A stretch of DNA of 64,000 bases, taken from NCBI GenBank assembly GCA_018389105.1, contig JACATO010002192.1, forward strand, positions 310,001 to 374,000, written 5' to 3'. This document shows, piece after piece, positions 25,101 to 38,759 of this stretch. The DNA comes from Nautilus pompilius (taxonomy: Eukaryota > Mollusca > Cephalopoda > Nautilida > Nautilidae). The position numbers and the translations under genes are program-made. The notes under the pieces are model-generated. The model made no database searches, had not been told where the DNA came from, and saw only the letters and a program-made list of their open reading frames with translations. Numbering within the stretch: the stretch's first letter is position 1; each line of letters begins with the position of its first letter.

Positions 25101-28100
25101 AAGTTCTACAGACTTAGTTCCCCGTTTAGGCTTTTCTACATCACTGAAAGTACTGGATATTGAAAGACAATCATGGGAACTCCACTTTTTAAAAAAAAAT
25201 AAATACATAAATAATTTCTTTTAAAAATACACACCAATGTGCGCCTCCCCAGTCTTGGTTTGAGCAGATCTGACTATTGCGAATTAATCAGTGTCAGGCT
25301 TATTTTAAAATGGATTGGTTATTTGGTTGTTGTGAAAGATAGAAATAGATCAGAGCTAATTCTGCCTGCCACTTAGGGTACTGTGATTTTTCTCCATGTC
25401 TTCCTCCTCAGTAGTTATATATATATTTTTTTATATAAAAATTTTAAAAAATTAAGCTGCCAACAAATGAAACCTTTGCTTTTTGTTTGTTTTATGAATT
25501 GAATACTTAAAATGATGTTTTAAATATCAATGAATGGACTAAAAATGTCCTTTCTCTTAGAATTAAAATGCATGTTAATAAAAACAAAGGAGTTTGTGTT
25601 TACCTTGGGGTGCAATTTTGGTAAGCTTACAATTGTAAATGAATATGTTGTCTACACTAAAGTGAACATTTGGATAATTCTCGCTGATGGTCAGAAAAGT
25701 TGTAGCCATTTATAACTGCTGATGTGGCAAAGCTGTTGCTGAAAGAGTAGAATGTTTAGAGAGAGTCACTTAATATTCCCTACCAATCTTAAGTCAATAT
25801 TCTGTCAGGGCTTGATCTTGGCCTGTGCCTCTGGGTGTCTCTAGGTCATTTGTTTGCCATATGTTGACTAATTATCCCTTATCTTTCTCTACCTGACAGA
25901 GGGCAATTTGTCAGAAGTGAGAAATGGGTCTCTGGGATCTGATAACATGGTGTCAAGTAGGGGATAGGACCATAAACTTAGAGATTCCCTACCTCTGGAC
26001 CTGAATTAATGCTTGGTGAAAGTCCAAGAGTTTGTTACCTGGGCCCTGACTAAAGCCTTTCATTTATTGAAAATAACTGCTGTTATCAGGTCATCCCCAC
26101 TGCTGCTGCAGTTAGTTTGAACCAGGAGAGCAGACCAGTGTCAAATCTAATCCAAAGTGATGTCTGCCAACAGTTGAGATAAATTGCTTGTTAGTATAGG
26201 TTTAGTATTAGCAGTAATTAATATCTTGACTTTCAAAAGGCAATAATGCAAGGATTAAAGCCATTGTTATCTGTTTATGGTTATTATTAGGCAAGGTTTC
26301 TGAGCACTAAGACCTGAGGACAGAATGGAAAGATTGAATTACTAGAATGCATTAATTTATACAGAACTAGAAAAACATAAAGCCAGTTGAAATTTGGCAT
26401 TGCATTCATAATGTTGCAAGTGTTTGTCAATCAAAAGGCAATTAGATTACATAGATAAAGGGTATAGTATTTACTTTGAGAATGACGACCTATTTTTTCT
26501 GCCTGCCTCCATATAGCATAGATCATCAGTTCATGCAAGAATACACATTTGTGCAATGTATTCTCTGCATCAGTTTCACTCCCACTACCAGCACAAAGCC
26601 ATGGAAAATCATTTTGACTTGAACCTTCACCACTAATGGTCAGAAATACTCAATTTCTCTGAGCAGTGAGATTGGGTATTTGCTAGCAGACCTAGACAGC
26701 CAGCCAAGCCCAGTAAAATATAGAAGGTCAGCAAAGAAGAAATTGAAGAAATTTGCATTTCTCAGATTTTGATTTTAGTTTTGTTTTCTAGTGGATTTAA
26801 ATGTCTTCGTGGTAGCTCTGCACTTGTTTCTGCATAGCCAGTCCAGGAAAGATTGTCATCTGTAATCTTCCCGTTAATGTGCTTCTTTTGCTCAGCTGTG
26901 ATCATTTCCTGTTAAAACAGCATCTGCATTTTTTTTGTAATTACTGGTGTCTTCATGGTCTAGCGATCACGATTCGCTTAGGGAAATCAGCCGTTTCAGA
27001 CATAAAATTCTGTAAGCGCAAATCAACTGTCACGTTTTTGAAATGCACTACAAGATAACCACGGAGTATTTAAGTTTGAATGGTTTTTTTATTTATAAAT
27101 GAGAAGGAAATAATGAGGTTTTCGCTCTTCTAAATGCGACATTTGCTTTTCTATGGAATGGGTTGGGAGCTAAGAGATTTTAACGATGAATATATATTAA
27201 AAAAAAAGATTATCTATTTTGACAGCAGATGCCATTTGTTGGGTAAGAAAGTAAAATTCTAGCCATGCTGAATTTCGAACAGCATGCTTGGATGATTAAT
27301 GAATTATGGAAGTGATGTATCTTTGAATGTCTCACGAGTGAAGCAGAAAGAATAAAATAATAAATGTCTTGTTGCACGTATTTTTAACATTACCAGTGCT
27401 GAGCAAGTGTGGGTGGGGGAGAAATATTATTATAATTCTTTTTATGGTAATGAGTTTATTGTATAGACAAGTGCTGTTGCTGTATTAATTTGCTGTTTTT
27501 AAACATCTAACAATAAAGGAATATATTTTGGTGGGGATTGTAAATCAAATATTGGTGGATGATGCAGATGAACTATGGCAGTAGCAGTGTGTTACTCTCA
27601 TCATGGTGGGATCCATCTGTCTCTGGTCACCAGCCAGGCATCGGGGTTTTTCTCAGTCTAGCCCTCTGGCATGGGCTTTACTCTGGTTACCTTCCTCTTT
27701 TAACTAGAACTTCTGGTAGGTTCTTTTGTAAGTGCAGCTGGTGTCAGCCTCCATTAGGCACTTCGTTTCCTCTAGTGCTTGGCAACTATTTTTCTCCCTC
27801 TGACTTGGCAGTTGGCTCAGTTTAGGGATCCTTGCCTCCCTAGCTAGCATAGGTTCTTTTCACTCTTCTTTGCCTGGCCTGCCAGCTGTTAGGGTTACGT
27901 ATGGGTGTGCTGATTTCTTTTCACATATTATGGAAAATGAAGATTTCTAGTGAGGACTTTTGTTGCTCCTCAGAGCACACTGGACACTTTTGTGCTAGCA
28001 TTGGCTTGCAATGTTACCACGCCTCGTCCCCATTTAGCTAGAGTCCAAATAGAGGGATGCAACAACTGACCATCCAATATGAGCTTGTGGGCTGACCTGA

Positions 28101-31100
28101 ATTAAGGCACGTAACTGGTGTCATCAGGATAATAAATTTGATTATTTTGTTAAATCATTATGGACAGGCTTCATTGTACAGGAAGTAGATGGTCAGTCTG
28201 GGCTTTTCCCATCATCTCAGTAATAGAAGTAAATAACCTGATTAATTAAGCAATCTTTACCTCTCAGCACCACCATGGCTCTTGTACCATTTTGTCCTAG
28301 CAATCTGTTGTCTAGTTTTTGGAAATGCTCCACTGGCACAGGGAACTGGAGCATTATTCTGTTCAATTACAACTAACGGTCTGTTATGGGGAAAAACTCA
28401 AAGTTACTCCTTATTCTATAAATAAGGTGCCATGGCTCCTAACTTGGTTTTCTCTTTTCTCTTACCTTGAAAATGAAACACTAGTCACTTTTCTTTTTCT
28501 TTTTTTCTTGAAGGGGTAGATTAGAATAAATACCATTGTTTTGTCCTGTTGGAATACTTCAGTATACTAAAATATCAGTGCAATAGTAGAAATGCTTTTA
28601 AAGGGAAATATTATTATTATTAAAATATTCCCTCATCGCTTATTTCTTACAGTCATTTATCAGGCCACTGGATCCCTACCAGTGATCTATATCTGTGTGA
28701 AACACATGGATGGCAGCCCTGTCAGAATTACTAATAATGTGGATACGGTGCCATATTTTTATGGCCGTCATACCAGTAAACCTGTTCATTTGTCGCTGTG
28801 GGTGGTGTATTTTGATATATGCTCGGTTCTCTGATAGAATGGGTGATATAGGTAGACTATATGTTCATGTCTTTTATTAATTTTTCTTTTCATTTTGTTT
28901 GTCAAAAACATTTATAGCAGAAAAAACAAAATATAAATAACATCAGTAACTGTTTTGCAAATTTCTTTTTCTTTTTACTCTTGTGGATTTAGAAGAATGC
29001 CAAGAGGGGGGTACAGAAATATCTCTCTCTCTCTCCTTTAGATACTGTTTGGAACCGCAATTTTTGTTCAGTAGTACCTGTTTTAAATTCTTGCCATGCA
29101 AATCAGTCAATCCCATTTTACTTATCTCTCTCTCTCTCTTTCTCTCTGACTAAAAAACATTTCTGGTTCTAAACCATTGAACTTTTGCCCAGAATACTCC
29201 AAACACATCCGGCCATGATAAAACTTTAAGTCGAAATCTGCATGTCTATCACTCGCTCAGGTTTTTTTTTTTGTTTTTTTTTTCAGAAATAAGAAAAAAA
29301 AATCACTCGTTACCTCCCTTGGTGCGAGCTCTTACTTACCTCAACATCTATTTCTCATATACCCAGTTGGGTGGTTTCTATTGAACCATTTTGTTCCACG
29401 TTGGTTTACTTTCGATAGGAGCTCTGGTGAGGTCCACAGTGTCGGCCAGCTCGTAGGATTTTCTTTTATGCTTTTATAACAATAAGTAAATAACATTTGG
29501 ATGTTGTTGATTGTGTAATGATGCATAGTGTTGTTGTTTTTTTTTTTCTTAATGTAAAACAAAGCTTGGCAAAACAAAATGTGTGGTATCTTTGGTTCTA
29601 AAGCTCAATTTTCTTGCTTTTTAATGAAATAATTAAATTTAAGATAATTGATGGAATATTTATGCATCTTGTATCATAACGAATACTCCTTTACTCATTA
29701 GTTTTAATGAAATTGAAAATTTCTAACTTGATATCAGAAGATTCGCTAAATTGCATTTATTTTTGTTTGTAGGTGAATTTCTTCACCTTTTTTATGTGTA
29801 TTTTAAATCCTTTTGTTTTATATATTTTGTATCTTAGATTATTATCAAAGTATCTATTTCTTTTGATTTTTTAAAAACTGAAATCCCTTGACAGTACTGT
29901 CAGTCAGTCTATAAATATTTATAATTATGTTGCTCCACAAAACTTTGTTGTAAGGTAACTATAAAACAGTGATGTGAATGAATTATAATAATGCCCATTG
30001 TTTGGAATCTGCCATCAAAATTTAAATTTTAATGGACTAGTTTATTCACATATCCATTTCTTCTTTGAACTCGGGTGATGATGATTGCAGATAAGTTATC
30101 TGTCTACCAGAGGAAACCACTTGTTGTTAGCTTTCTAAACCAAGCAGAAAGGAACAGGTTGGAGAGGCTAGCCACTTGCCCACATTCATTTAGATGACAA
30201 AATTATATGTTTCCTGTATTTTTCTTTTTATTTTTAAAGGTCTTTGGCAAATATAACTTGCATATTTATACTAGTTTATAATGGTGAATTCGGAGAAATG
30301 TTTACTGTGTAAGAAGAGTAGCTTACCTGTTCAGTGAGCATAAAGAATACTTAGACTTATTATCTGATAAATTAACTATTACTATTGAGAAAAATCTAGA
30401 AAAAATTGCGTGATTCTGCTGTGCTATTGATAACTGATAACAATATATGATGATCTTTACATTTCAATAATATAAATTAAATTGGGTAACTAACGGTCTG
30501 ATATCTCTCTTCTTCACCTGGTGTAAATTTCATCTTCTTGACATGTCAAACATTGATCTACTCTAAGTTAGTAAAGTGGTATGTGATCTATGATTAAAAA
30601 TTGTTTAATACTTTGTTTTTCTAGCCAAATGAAAAAAAGCAAAATTCTTTGTACAAATATAACAAACTTAATTACAGGTTTGCATGTATTTTAAAGTTTA
30701 ATCCCCTTTTCAGTTCCAGGAGTAATATTTGAAAAAAGTTTTGAAGGTAAACATTATTTATATATGAAACAATTTAATAAAACTCTGTTATCTAGGAATT
30801 AAATTTTGCTTAAGGTAGAAGTCTTTTACACATGGATTATTTGTGTGGAATTAGGATATTTGTGATGTTTCTGCTGATGCAGTATGCTGCCATCCAAGAA
30901 TGTTAATTCTTTAATAAGAGATGGGGATGGGTATATACAGTGTTCCATAGTACAGTTAGGTGTTGGTGTAGTATGCACTATGGTTGGTTTTCACGGAAGC
31001 AGTCAGAAAGTACTACACCTGCAGAAAGATGATATAAGTATAGGCAGAGCTATCAGGCAAGTACAGACCTGCCAACTATCTCTGAATTAGGTGTAATTAT

Positions 31101-31334
31101 TCTGATTCTTTTTCATTTTATATCTGTATGAATTACTGTATAGTCAATTAAAAATGTGTGTGAGTAATGTAAACTAGAGCATTTACTGAGTAATTATGCC
31201 TTTTTATGTATAGAATCCTATGTATTCTGGTGTTTTGGTGTATTCCAGTTTTTCTGTGCACCCAGTAGTAGGCATCTAGGGTGTACTGATCATTAGAGAA
31301 AAATGTTTGAAGAACGTGGTTCTGCTTCATCCAC
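22118..31334 (+). other. STX8: Intronic sequence without a recognised gene
   Basis: About 9.2 kb of intron. It holds a GT/CGTG microsatellite (22432-22463), two CT tracts about 100 bp apart (29022-29036 and 29125-29147), many homopolymers and a GC-balanced stretch at about 26800-27200. A further GC-richer stretch at 27559-28120 has an 88-codon open frame that resembles no known protein. Nothing else could be identified. Confidence 0.6.
22432..22463. repeat. GT / CGTG microsatellite
   Basis: A (GT)n run passes into a short (CGTG)n run: gtgtgtgtgtgtgtgtgtg, then cgtgcgtgcgtgc. It is a compound simple repeat that may form Z-DNA. Confidence 0.9.
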
Positions 31335-33560
31335 TATGACTCCAACAAAGAAGAAAAGATTTATGGCGAGCTGAGGTTTAGGCAGGAGTATTCAGAGAAG
31401 TTCAGTGATATGGTATCATCCTCAAAGGGGACAAATTATGCAAGATGTACGGATTGTGTTTGTGAATTCTTTATTTCTCACAGCAGTGAAAATAACATTT
31501 AAAAAGATATTTCAACTCTTCTGAACACCAGAAAAACTGTTTAAGAGCATCTGGAATTAATAAACTGGATTCATTTTTCATAAAACCCAATACCAAATCA
31601 GAAAATGGTGTGATCAGAGTGGAATGCTTATTCACTTCCTTCATTTTGGAACACAATATTCCTTTGGCATTTTTGGACCATGCTTCAAAAATTTTTACCA
31701 AAATGTTTCTAGATTCAGAAAAGGCTAAAAGATACAGCTGCTCTAGAGCTAAAGCTACTGCAATAGTTGGAGAAATGGCCTGCAGGGCAACTGAAAGAAT
31801 TGTGATTAACATTAGAATTGGGGCTTTCAACTTGTCCACTGATGTAATGATGCTGACAGTAAATTGCACCCTACTGTAGTGGCATACTTTGATGACAGCA
31901 AGGAAAAGATAGTAAATGTATTGCTCTCTAATCCCAATTTAATTGGAAAAATCAACTGGTGAGAATATTGCAAGACTCCTTTAAGAAGAACTAATCTCAG
32001 AGTTCTTAAAGTGGAAAAATTGAGTATCATTAGCTGTTGACAATGCAAATGTGATGATAGAGAGAGAGAAAAAAATGGAATTGCAGGTTATCTTCTGAAG
32101 CTTAACTCTAAAATGGTGATATGGGGATGTCTGTGTCACCACCTTGATTTGGCATCAGAAAAGGCATTCAATCAATTGCAGTGTCAGTTTGATGAAATTC
32201 TTGTTAACTTTTTTTAATATTTGACAAGAGTGCAAATAGGAAGCAAGAACTTAGAGAATTCCAGAGTTTGTGAAGTAGATATTCAAACTTTTCTGAAGCA
32301 TGTGTACATGCTGGTGTCACTTGGAAAATGCTTGCAAAGGTTAGTTGAGCAGTGGAAACCTTTTGAAGCAATGCTTTACAGGTAAGTATAATGAAAAGAA
32401 AAAAATGTCAATGTGAAGGTAAAGTTTTATTCCAGGCAAATCGTAAACATCAGTGGAGAAAGAGAGCGATTGTTTAAAAAATCTAAAGGAAAAATTTCCA
32501 TTCAGAGGCAGTCTGTCGTGTTTTCTGAGCAGGGATCTAGATTATCTATGGATGGTTCCTCTAAGAAAGTAGCAGACAAAATTGCAAAGGCAAGTAAGAA
32601 GGTACAGGACACATCTGACACCGACACATCTGACACCACATCTCCAGAAAACACTTACTTTCAAGAAGAATGACTTTACAAATTACTTACATCAAGGTGT
32701 TGTATATGCATTATTTCTGAACAATTGTATTCAAATCTCTAACTGCAAACTGAGGACCCATTCATCCATTGTTTACAGAGAGTCCTATTGGCTTCATTCA
32801 AGGATTTGTTAAGCAGACTTGTGATGCCACATGCAATTTCACATTGTTAAAATATTTTGGATTTTAATTTCAAAGACAGAAAACTTCAGCTAAAAATGAG
32901 AACTTTCTAACTGGTTATAAGGTTGAGCTGTTCCTTACAAAACTTGACAAAGGAAGCCAGTTCTCTTTTGATGAAGATGTAAGAAATTACTATGAAACTG
33001 CATTGGAATACATGAAGGCCAAGTTCCCACTTCAAGACAACTTTGAAACATGCAGAAGTAGCAGACGTATGTCAGAAAAAAGTTGTTCTTTGTAATCAGT
33101 AGAATATTTAGAGTATTTTGCTGGAAAATTTAAGCCATTTATTGCAAGGGATGCACTCTGAGATAGTACACTGAAGTTTCTTCAGCAGCAGGCAGTATCT
33201 CACCTACCAGGCTGACCCATTTACTGATGTAGATGAGAATGAGCCAGCAGACAAGTGTTGGAATACTGTTTAAGAAAATGAAAGATGAGCTGGGCAACTT
33301 TCAAATATGATAAACTCTCGTAAGTAATGAAGTTTGTTCTTGTAATACCACACAGCAATTTAGGGTTGTGAGAGAGTTTTTTTCTCTTGTTTGGAAAAAC
33401 CAGACAGATTTTGGAAGATCAATGTCAGACTTCACCTTAGAGTCAGTTCTGATAAGGAAGATGGAGATGGCACAAAAGCCATGTTTCTCCCAAGAATTTA
33501 CAGATGATTTCCTTTAAAAAAAAAGCCAAGGGTGCTACTTAGAGGACTCTTAATCAGTAG
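31335..33560 (+). pseudogene. Decayed hAT-type transposase with BED-like N-terminus
   Basis: Translating the plus strand and moving between frames recovers, in order, the parts of a ZBED/DUF4371-type hAT transposase. A basic start with FRQEYSEKFSDMVSSSKGDK lies at about 31375-31445 and matches the BED-like zinc-finger region of this family. EHNIPLAFLDHASKIFTKMF, followed by DSEKAKRYSCSRAKATAIVG, lies at about 31650-31770. CHHLDLASEKAFNQLQCQFD is near 32140-32190, and SLGKCLQRLVEQWKPFEAML near 32318-32380. Weaker pieces (KVELFLTKLDKGSQFSFDED, then EYMKAKFPLQDNFE) follow to about 33060, and a possible dimerisation end to about 33540. Stops and frameshifts separate almost every block, so it is dead. 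Terminal repeats were not found. Minus-strand open frames here are shadows. Confidence 0.82.
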
Positions 33561-33794
33561 TACACTGCAATTAGTAAGTACTATTAGTTAAATAAAACAT
33601 CATTAGTATTAAAACCATTTCCATTATTTTATTTTTTTTGCAATTTTTACCTTGTCCTGGCAAGGATTAGTCTTTTTTTTTTTGGTAGGGATTACTGTTT
33701 GTCCATTGGAGATTACCATGTTTCACAATTTAATGTTGGTGTCTGTAAATGCTGTGTGTCCTGGAAAGATAATACCACATGACAAGCATATAGA

Positions 33795-34168
33795 AATCAA
33801 AGTCTTAGGTAGTGAAAGCTACTCCAGCTAGTAGATTGCTGCTCATCTTTGTTTCTAAAGAAACAGTATGCAAGTTTCTGAGGATGGTACATGTAACTGG
33901 TGCTCTTGACTACATGCACAGTCGTGGAAGAAAGCCAATAGACAGGTCAGTAGAGATCTTGTGAATGACCTAGCTAGTGTTAATGTTTCTTCAAGAGCAG
34001 TAAGACACTCGTTAGCATGAACTGGTCTCAATAACTACATAGCCACTTGAAAACCTTTGCTAAAGAGAGAAAATCAGACAGCGAGGCTGAATCTGGCAAC
34101 AGAAATGAAATAGTGGGATGACCAAACCTGGAAGAAAGTGCTCTTTACAGATAAGTCCAAGTTTTAAG
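33795..34168 (+). pseudogene. Tc1/mariner transposase fragment, N-terminal half
   Basis: Frames on the plus strand give IAAHLC, KETVCKFLRMVHVTGALDYM, a GRKP turn, then SRDLVNDLASVNVSSRAVRH, KPLLKRENQTARLNLATEMK and WKKVLFTDKSKF. This is the Tc1 order: first helix-turn-helix, GRP-like linker, second helix-turn-helix, the Lys-Pro-Leu-Leu and Arg-Leu-x-x-Ala block, and the first catalytic motif (W-x-x-V-L-F-S-D-E-S-K-F). In that motif the family's Asp is kept (TDKSKF), but the neighbouring Glu has become Lys. Frameshifts and stops break it, and nothing recognisable of the catalytic C-terminal half follows. It lies about 230 bp after the hAT relic. Confidence 0.8.
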
Positions 34169-37100
34169 TACATTTTTAATTTTATGCAGATGTCTGATCC
34201 CCCCTCCCTTTAACCGATATGCAGCCCCATACTTGTCTGGATCCGCCCCATGCATCAATGTAGCTGTTCTACACTGACTGTTTTATCACTTCCTGGTCCG
34301 TCTTCAAACAAACTGTCACCGATTATTGCCAGAGTCTTGTCAAATGGCAACCAAACACCTTGCTACAGGATATTTGAAAAGTAACATTTGTCATTTTTGA
34401 TAACCTATATGGGTGCACGAAAACAAGGTGTCAAGCTGTAAGTAATGCAGATGGTTCTCAAACCATATGCTAATTCTCTTTATTTTTGTGCATTTTCTGT
34501 AATGTATTATATATGTATTATTTATGTCTCTCAGTTCCATTTACTCATTATTTGTATATATCCTGTATGTTCCATAGTTTTTTCCAGTACAGTGCATTTC
34601 ACTTTATGTAGTCTTACTACTTCACCTTTTAACATGAAATCTACTCTGTTGCTGAATAATAGTTTATTTTAATGAATGAGTTGGGGTGGGCAGTTTCAGT
34701 GTTATTTTCTATCCTAAGAAAGTAATCATCATGTACTGTACATAAATAATCATTTCTGAACTATTGATGGAGTAAGTTTTGATCATGCAGGTAATCAGAG
34801 TATTTATCTCAGAACTACTACTATGAAAAATTTCCCAGTTTCATCAATGGAGACAACCTCTTTACAAGGGAGACAACTCTGCTGGGGGGGGATTGTGTCG
34901 CAGTTATCTGCTAGACAGCATCACCAGTTCTGTTCCATGAGAGGACTTCTTTGGTAGAGAAATCCCTAGAAGAACTTTATATTCCAGTCCCTAAAGGGTG
35001 TTGTTCCATAAGGTCCTGTGAACTCTAACCACATGAAGAACCTAGAAAATCATGCCATTATTCTACTGTAAAATTAGTTGTCAAATGACTAAAGAAACTT
35101 GGCATGGGAAACTGAAGCTAAACAAGCATCTAGGTGTTGGAAACCTCTCATTGACTGGAGCAGTTTTTTACTCTGGTGAGTAGTTCTTACCTATTTTGTT
35201 TAATGGGTGTTTCCATTATATTTGGATTTCCAGACGAAAGGTTCTACTGTGCTTAATTAAATACATCTACATATTTGGAGATTGCCTGAACATAGAACTT
35301 GCGAAGACAAACATGGAACCCATTGAAAAGAAAACTTCTTATCATGAAGTCAGCCTGGACATGTACATGCCTGCTGCATTATTGTTAGTACTTTAATGTT
35401 GTGGGTTGTGTTTTTTGGTGGTAAAAAAGCTACTATGCATGTAGCTACAGGCTGTAAGCAGTTTCACTTGCTATCAGTGTCAAGTAACAGAATATTCTAT
35501 CTTTTGAACACATTGCTAGTATTTCTTCTACTTTGACATGGCCACAGGGAAAATCAGGCTATTGAACAAAAGCAAATCTAACAGAAACTTTAAAAAAACA
35601 AATGTTGTCACCCTTTTTATGTATCTGTTTTATTTTTTCCATAATCTAGCATTTTCCAACAGTGAATGTTCAGATTTTGGAGACATTTCATCAAATATTA
35701 GCAAGTTCCCTACTGACAGCTGGTGCTGTGATCAGAGTAATGTAAGATTAAATAATCTGTGAAAAGGATGATTCATTCCTTACTTAAGGTTAATGTGCAT
35801 ATAAGCAAGCAAGGTTAAGGAAAATGGTGTTTGGTTTAGTTGGTTTTGCTCGACAGCATGTTGTACAATAATTTCCTCAAAAAGCCTTAGAGCAAATCTG
35901 GCTTAATTACCACTTAGGGTGAGTTTCTTAGCAGTTGGAACTTTGGTTGTGGGAAACCAAGTTTGAAGATCCAACTTCATAAATTTCTGGTCATTCTGTT
36001 TGCCCTATTCGAAGAAGCATCCACCATAGTTCTCCAGTGAGCCAGCTCATTTATCTTCTCGCCCCTAATCTCCAACTGGTCTGGCACTCAATTTACTGCT
36101 GTGTTGGTGGCAGTCAAACACTGAAATCACTTGTCCAGAGTTTTTAATTAAACACTTTGAATGAGGTCCAGCAGAGCCTACCATGGCTGATTGGTTACAG
36201 TATGTGCATAGTGCGGCAGTTCCATTATGGTCTCTTGTCAGCCAGATGGAGTGAACATGGAGCTTTTGTGTGCAGCTTAGATGGAAAACCTCTGAAGCTG
36301 TTTCTCAAACATGGAGATATGAGTTTTAAGAAGTTTAATAATGTATCGACTGCTTTACTGTCATATTGTTCATCAGGGACGGGGGAGTCTACTGCTATAA
36401 TCAATAAGGGACAAGTAATTTTGAGAATGTCCATCATGATATGATTTTATTGAATTTCTGCCATGAAGATCAGTCATGAAATGATACTGAATGAGGAGCT
36501 TGCTCTTCATTGCCACCATCAGCATCAGAGTGGCGCTTGCTTGTTTTTGTTTTTTTTTTTTCCTGTTTGTCTGACTCTTGCATTTTTGCCATAAGTACGT
36601 TTCATTTTGTGACATTATCGCCATCCATTTCTGCAGATTAAACAATTTCCACTCGTGCTCAGTAGCGAGGGAAAGATTACTCATAATCAGGGACATGTTT
36701 AGCCACAGTTCTACGTGACTTTCAGAGATGCAGAATTGGATTGCTAAGATGGCTTCATTGTGGATGGCCTTTATGGGCAGACAAATTAAATTGTGGAAAT
36801 GGATCTGACAAAAAGACGAATAACAAAAAAACGTTATGAATGAGATGTTGCCTAGTAGCCAATTGCATGACCCTTTTCTTCTCTCCCCCCCCCCACTCCC
36901 GACTGAAACCAAAAGTACAAATGTTAGTTGGTTTTAAATTTAAGTTTCATCTGATTACTTTACCTTGGGTGCTCTCTTAGGAGGAGAGAGAGAATTTTTA
37001 AGATGTGCATAGTCCTTGAGCTAAGAAAGTTTCATATTCCTGAGTTAGCGATTAAGATAAAGTACTGTGGTTAACCTAGAAAGATGGTTTTTATTTTGAT

Positions 37101-38759
37101 TACTAGATGCAGGCGGAAGCCATCCTGGCTTCTAGATGACTCCTTCACAACTACTTATTAAAACAATTTTTTTTATATACTCTGTCACTTTTAACTATCA
37201 TCTCCGCAGTATTACCCCATTTATTCACATTTATGCTTTTAATTTTCATTCTTGTATAAGGATGTGAAAAATACCGAATTATATATATATATTTTTTCAT
37301 GTCTGCCTTTTGCATTACAGACTTAGCTGTTCACTATGTATTTAAATGATCTGAACTGGACTTTACTGACTAGTATGGTTTCTTATGAATTTTTCCCCAT
37401 CTAAAAATGAAGAGCTGTCACAGGGATTTCCCTGCTGAATTAAGCTTCTTTTGGGGGCTCCATGTGGACTAGTACTGGCAACACTTCCTAGAAGACAACA
37501 GTGCACTCTTATTAGAGTTGTCTTCCTTTTAGTTTTCAGTTTGGAAAAAAAAAAATCTTTGTATTTTTGGAGGATTAGAAATACAATTATTTTATGTTTC
37601 TTCGTGATTATTTTTTAAAAAAACGTACTAATTTTTTTTATTAACAAGTGAATGCTCAAGTTACAGATTGTTATGAGTAACTTTTCCAAGGAGTTGAGGA
37701 GGATTGGAATGTATTTGGTTTCATGTTTGGCAATTTTAATGACAGACAGAGGCAGAATTATGTTTCCTGCTTTATTATATCTGTCACTGAGGCATCCACC
37801 CTTAAAACCTCTTCTATCTTTTTTTTTCCTTTCTCACCCTCTTCCTTTCTGGATTAGTTTTGAATGTTTTTGTGTCAACTTCCAAAATTTTCAAAATAAT
37901 ATATATTTAAGAACTTTTCTCAAAATCCATTTTGGCTTGTCAACATTCATAACAAATATAATGTCTACTTTGGTTTCTCTCCCCCACATCTAAAAATACA
38001 AAAAAAAAATGAAGAGTTCTGGTAGGAATTTTCTTGCTGAGATCGGAAGTATCAGGTCCTGCGTGATGCAGAATTGGCAACATTTTATGGTGGACAACCG
38101 CAGATCTATGTTCTCTTACTCTGGTTCTCTCTCTTGCAGGTATTGGCAGTAGAAGAATCTTGAGTTTCATTAATGTATATCATCCAATTTTAATGATATA
38201 ATTAAATTAATAATGATGACACTAGATTGGGAATATAAACTGTGAATGGTCTCCTCATATATTTGGTGGTACATTTTATTAAAATGATTTTTAAACTTTT
38301 ATTTTCTCTAACTCTCCTCTGGTATAATTTTTACCTTTCATATTTTCTAAATTCGTTTTTATTTAGCAGAATGAAACAGTTTATAATTATCAGTTAGTGA
38401 TTTCATTTCAAATGTTTTGAGTCACTGTTTGGAAATTTTAACATGTGATACTTAACAGAATAAATAAGTGGCTTGGTAGTTAACAATACCAGTTTCTGCA
38501 ACTATATATACATAGATATACAATTGGGTAATATGGTCAGTGTTATACCAAGCTGCCTTTCTTGAGCTTCCCTCATTATTTTTTTTTTTGGCACTAGATA
38601 TGTATTTACAAGTAACTTGGCTGAAGCTCAGCATTTGGCTGTGAAATAAATCTACAATGTCCTGCAATAATAATTTGGATATCTGTTATTACAATATTTT
38701 GTTGTTGCAGAAAGTGGCAAATAATGACAAGCAATATAGTGGAACTCTTTGTCAGTGCT
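34169..38759 (+). other. STX8: Intronic sequence without a recognised gene
   Basis: The stretch holds no identified gene. Around 34830-34890 a short sequence, ggagacaac, is repeated with spacing of about 30 bp. Overlapping minus-strand open frames at 36225-36437 and 36373-36912 (70 and 179 codons) are the longest unexplained frames in the window and match no family I know. The flanks are AT-rich and otherwise featureless. Confidence 0.55.

Noticed and set aside
27559-27825. 88-codon plus-strand open frame
   Set aside because: The region is GC-richer than its flanks, but there is no homology, splice or start context.
29022-29147. Pair of CT tracts flanking about 90 bp
   Set aside because: Ordinary simple repeats; no element ends or target duplications around them.
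31471-31869. Minus-strand 132-codon open frame
   Set aside because: It lies opposite the EHNIPLAFL...AKATAIVG coding relic of the hAT transposase, so it is a shadow.
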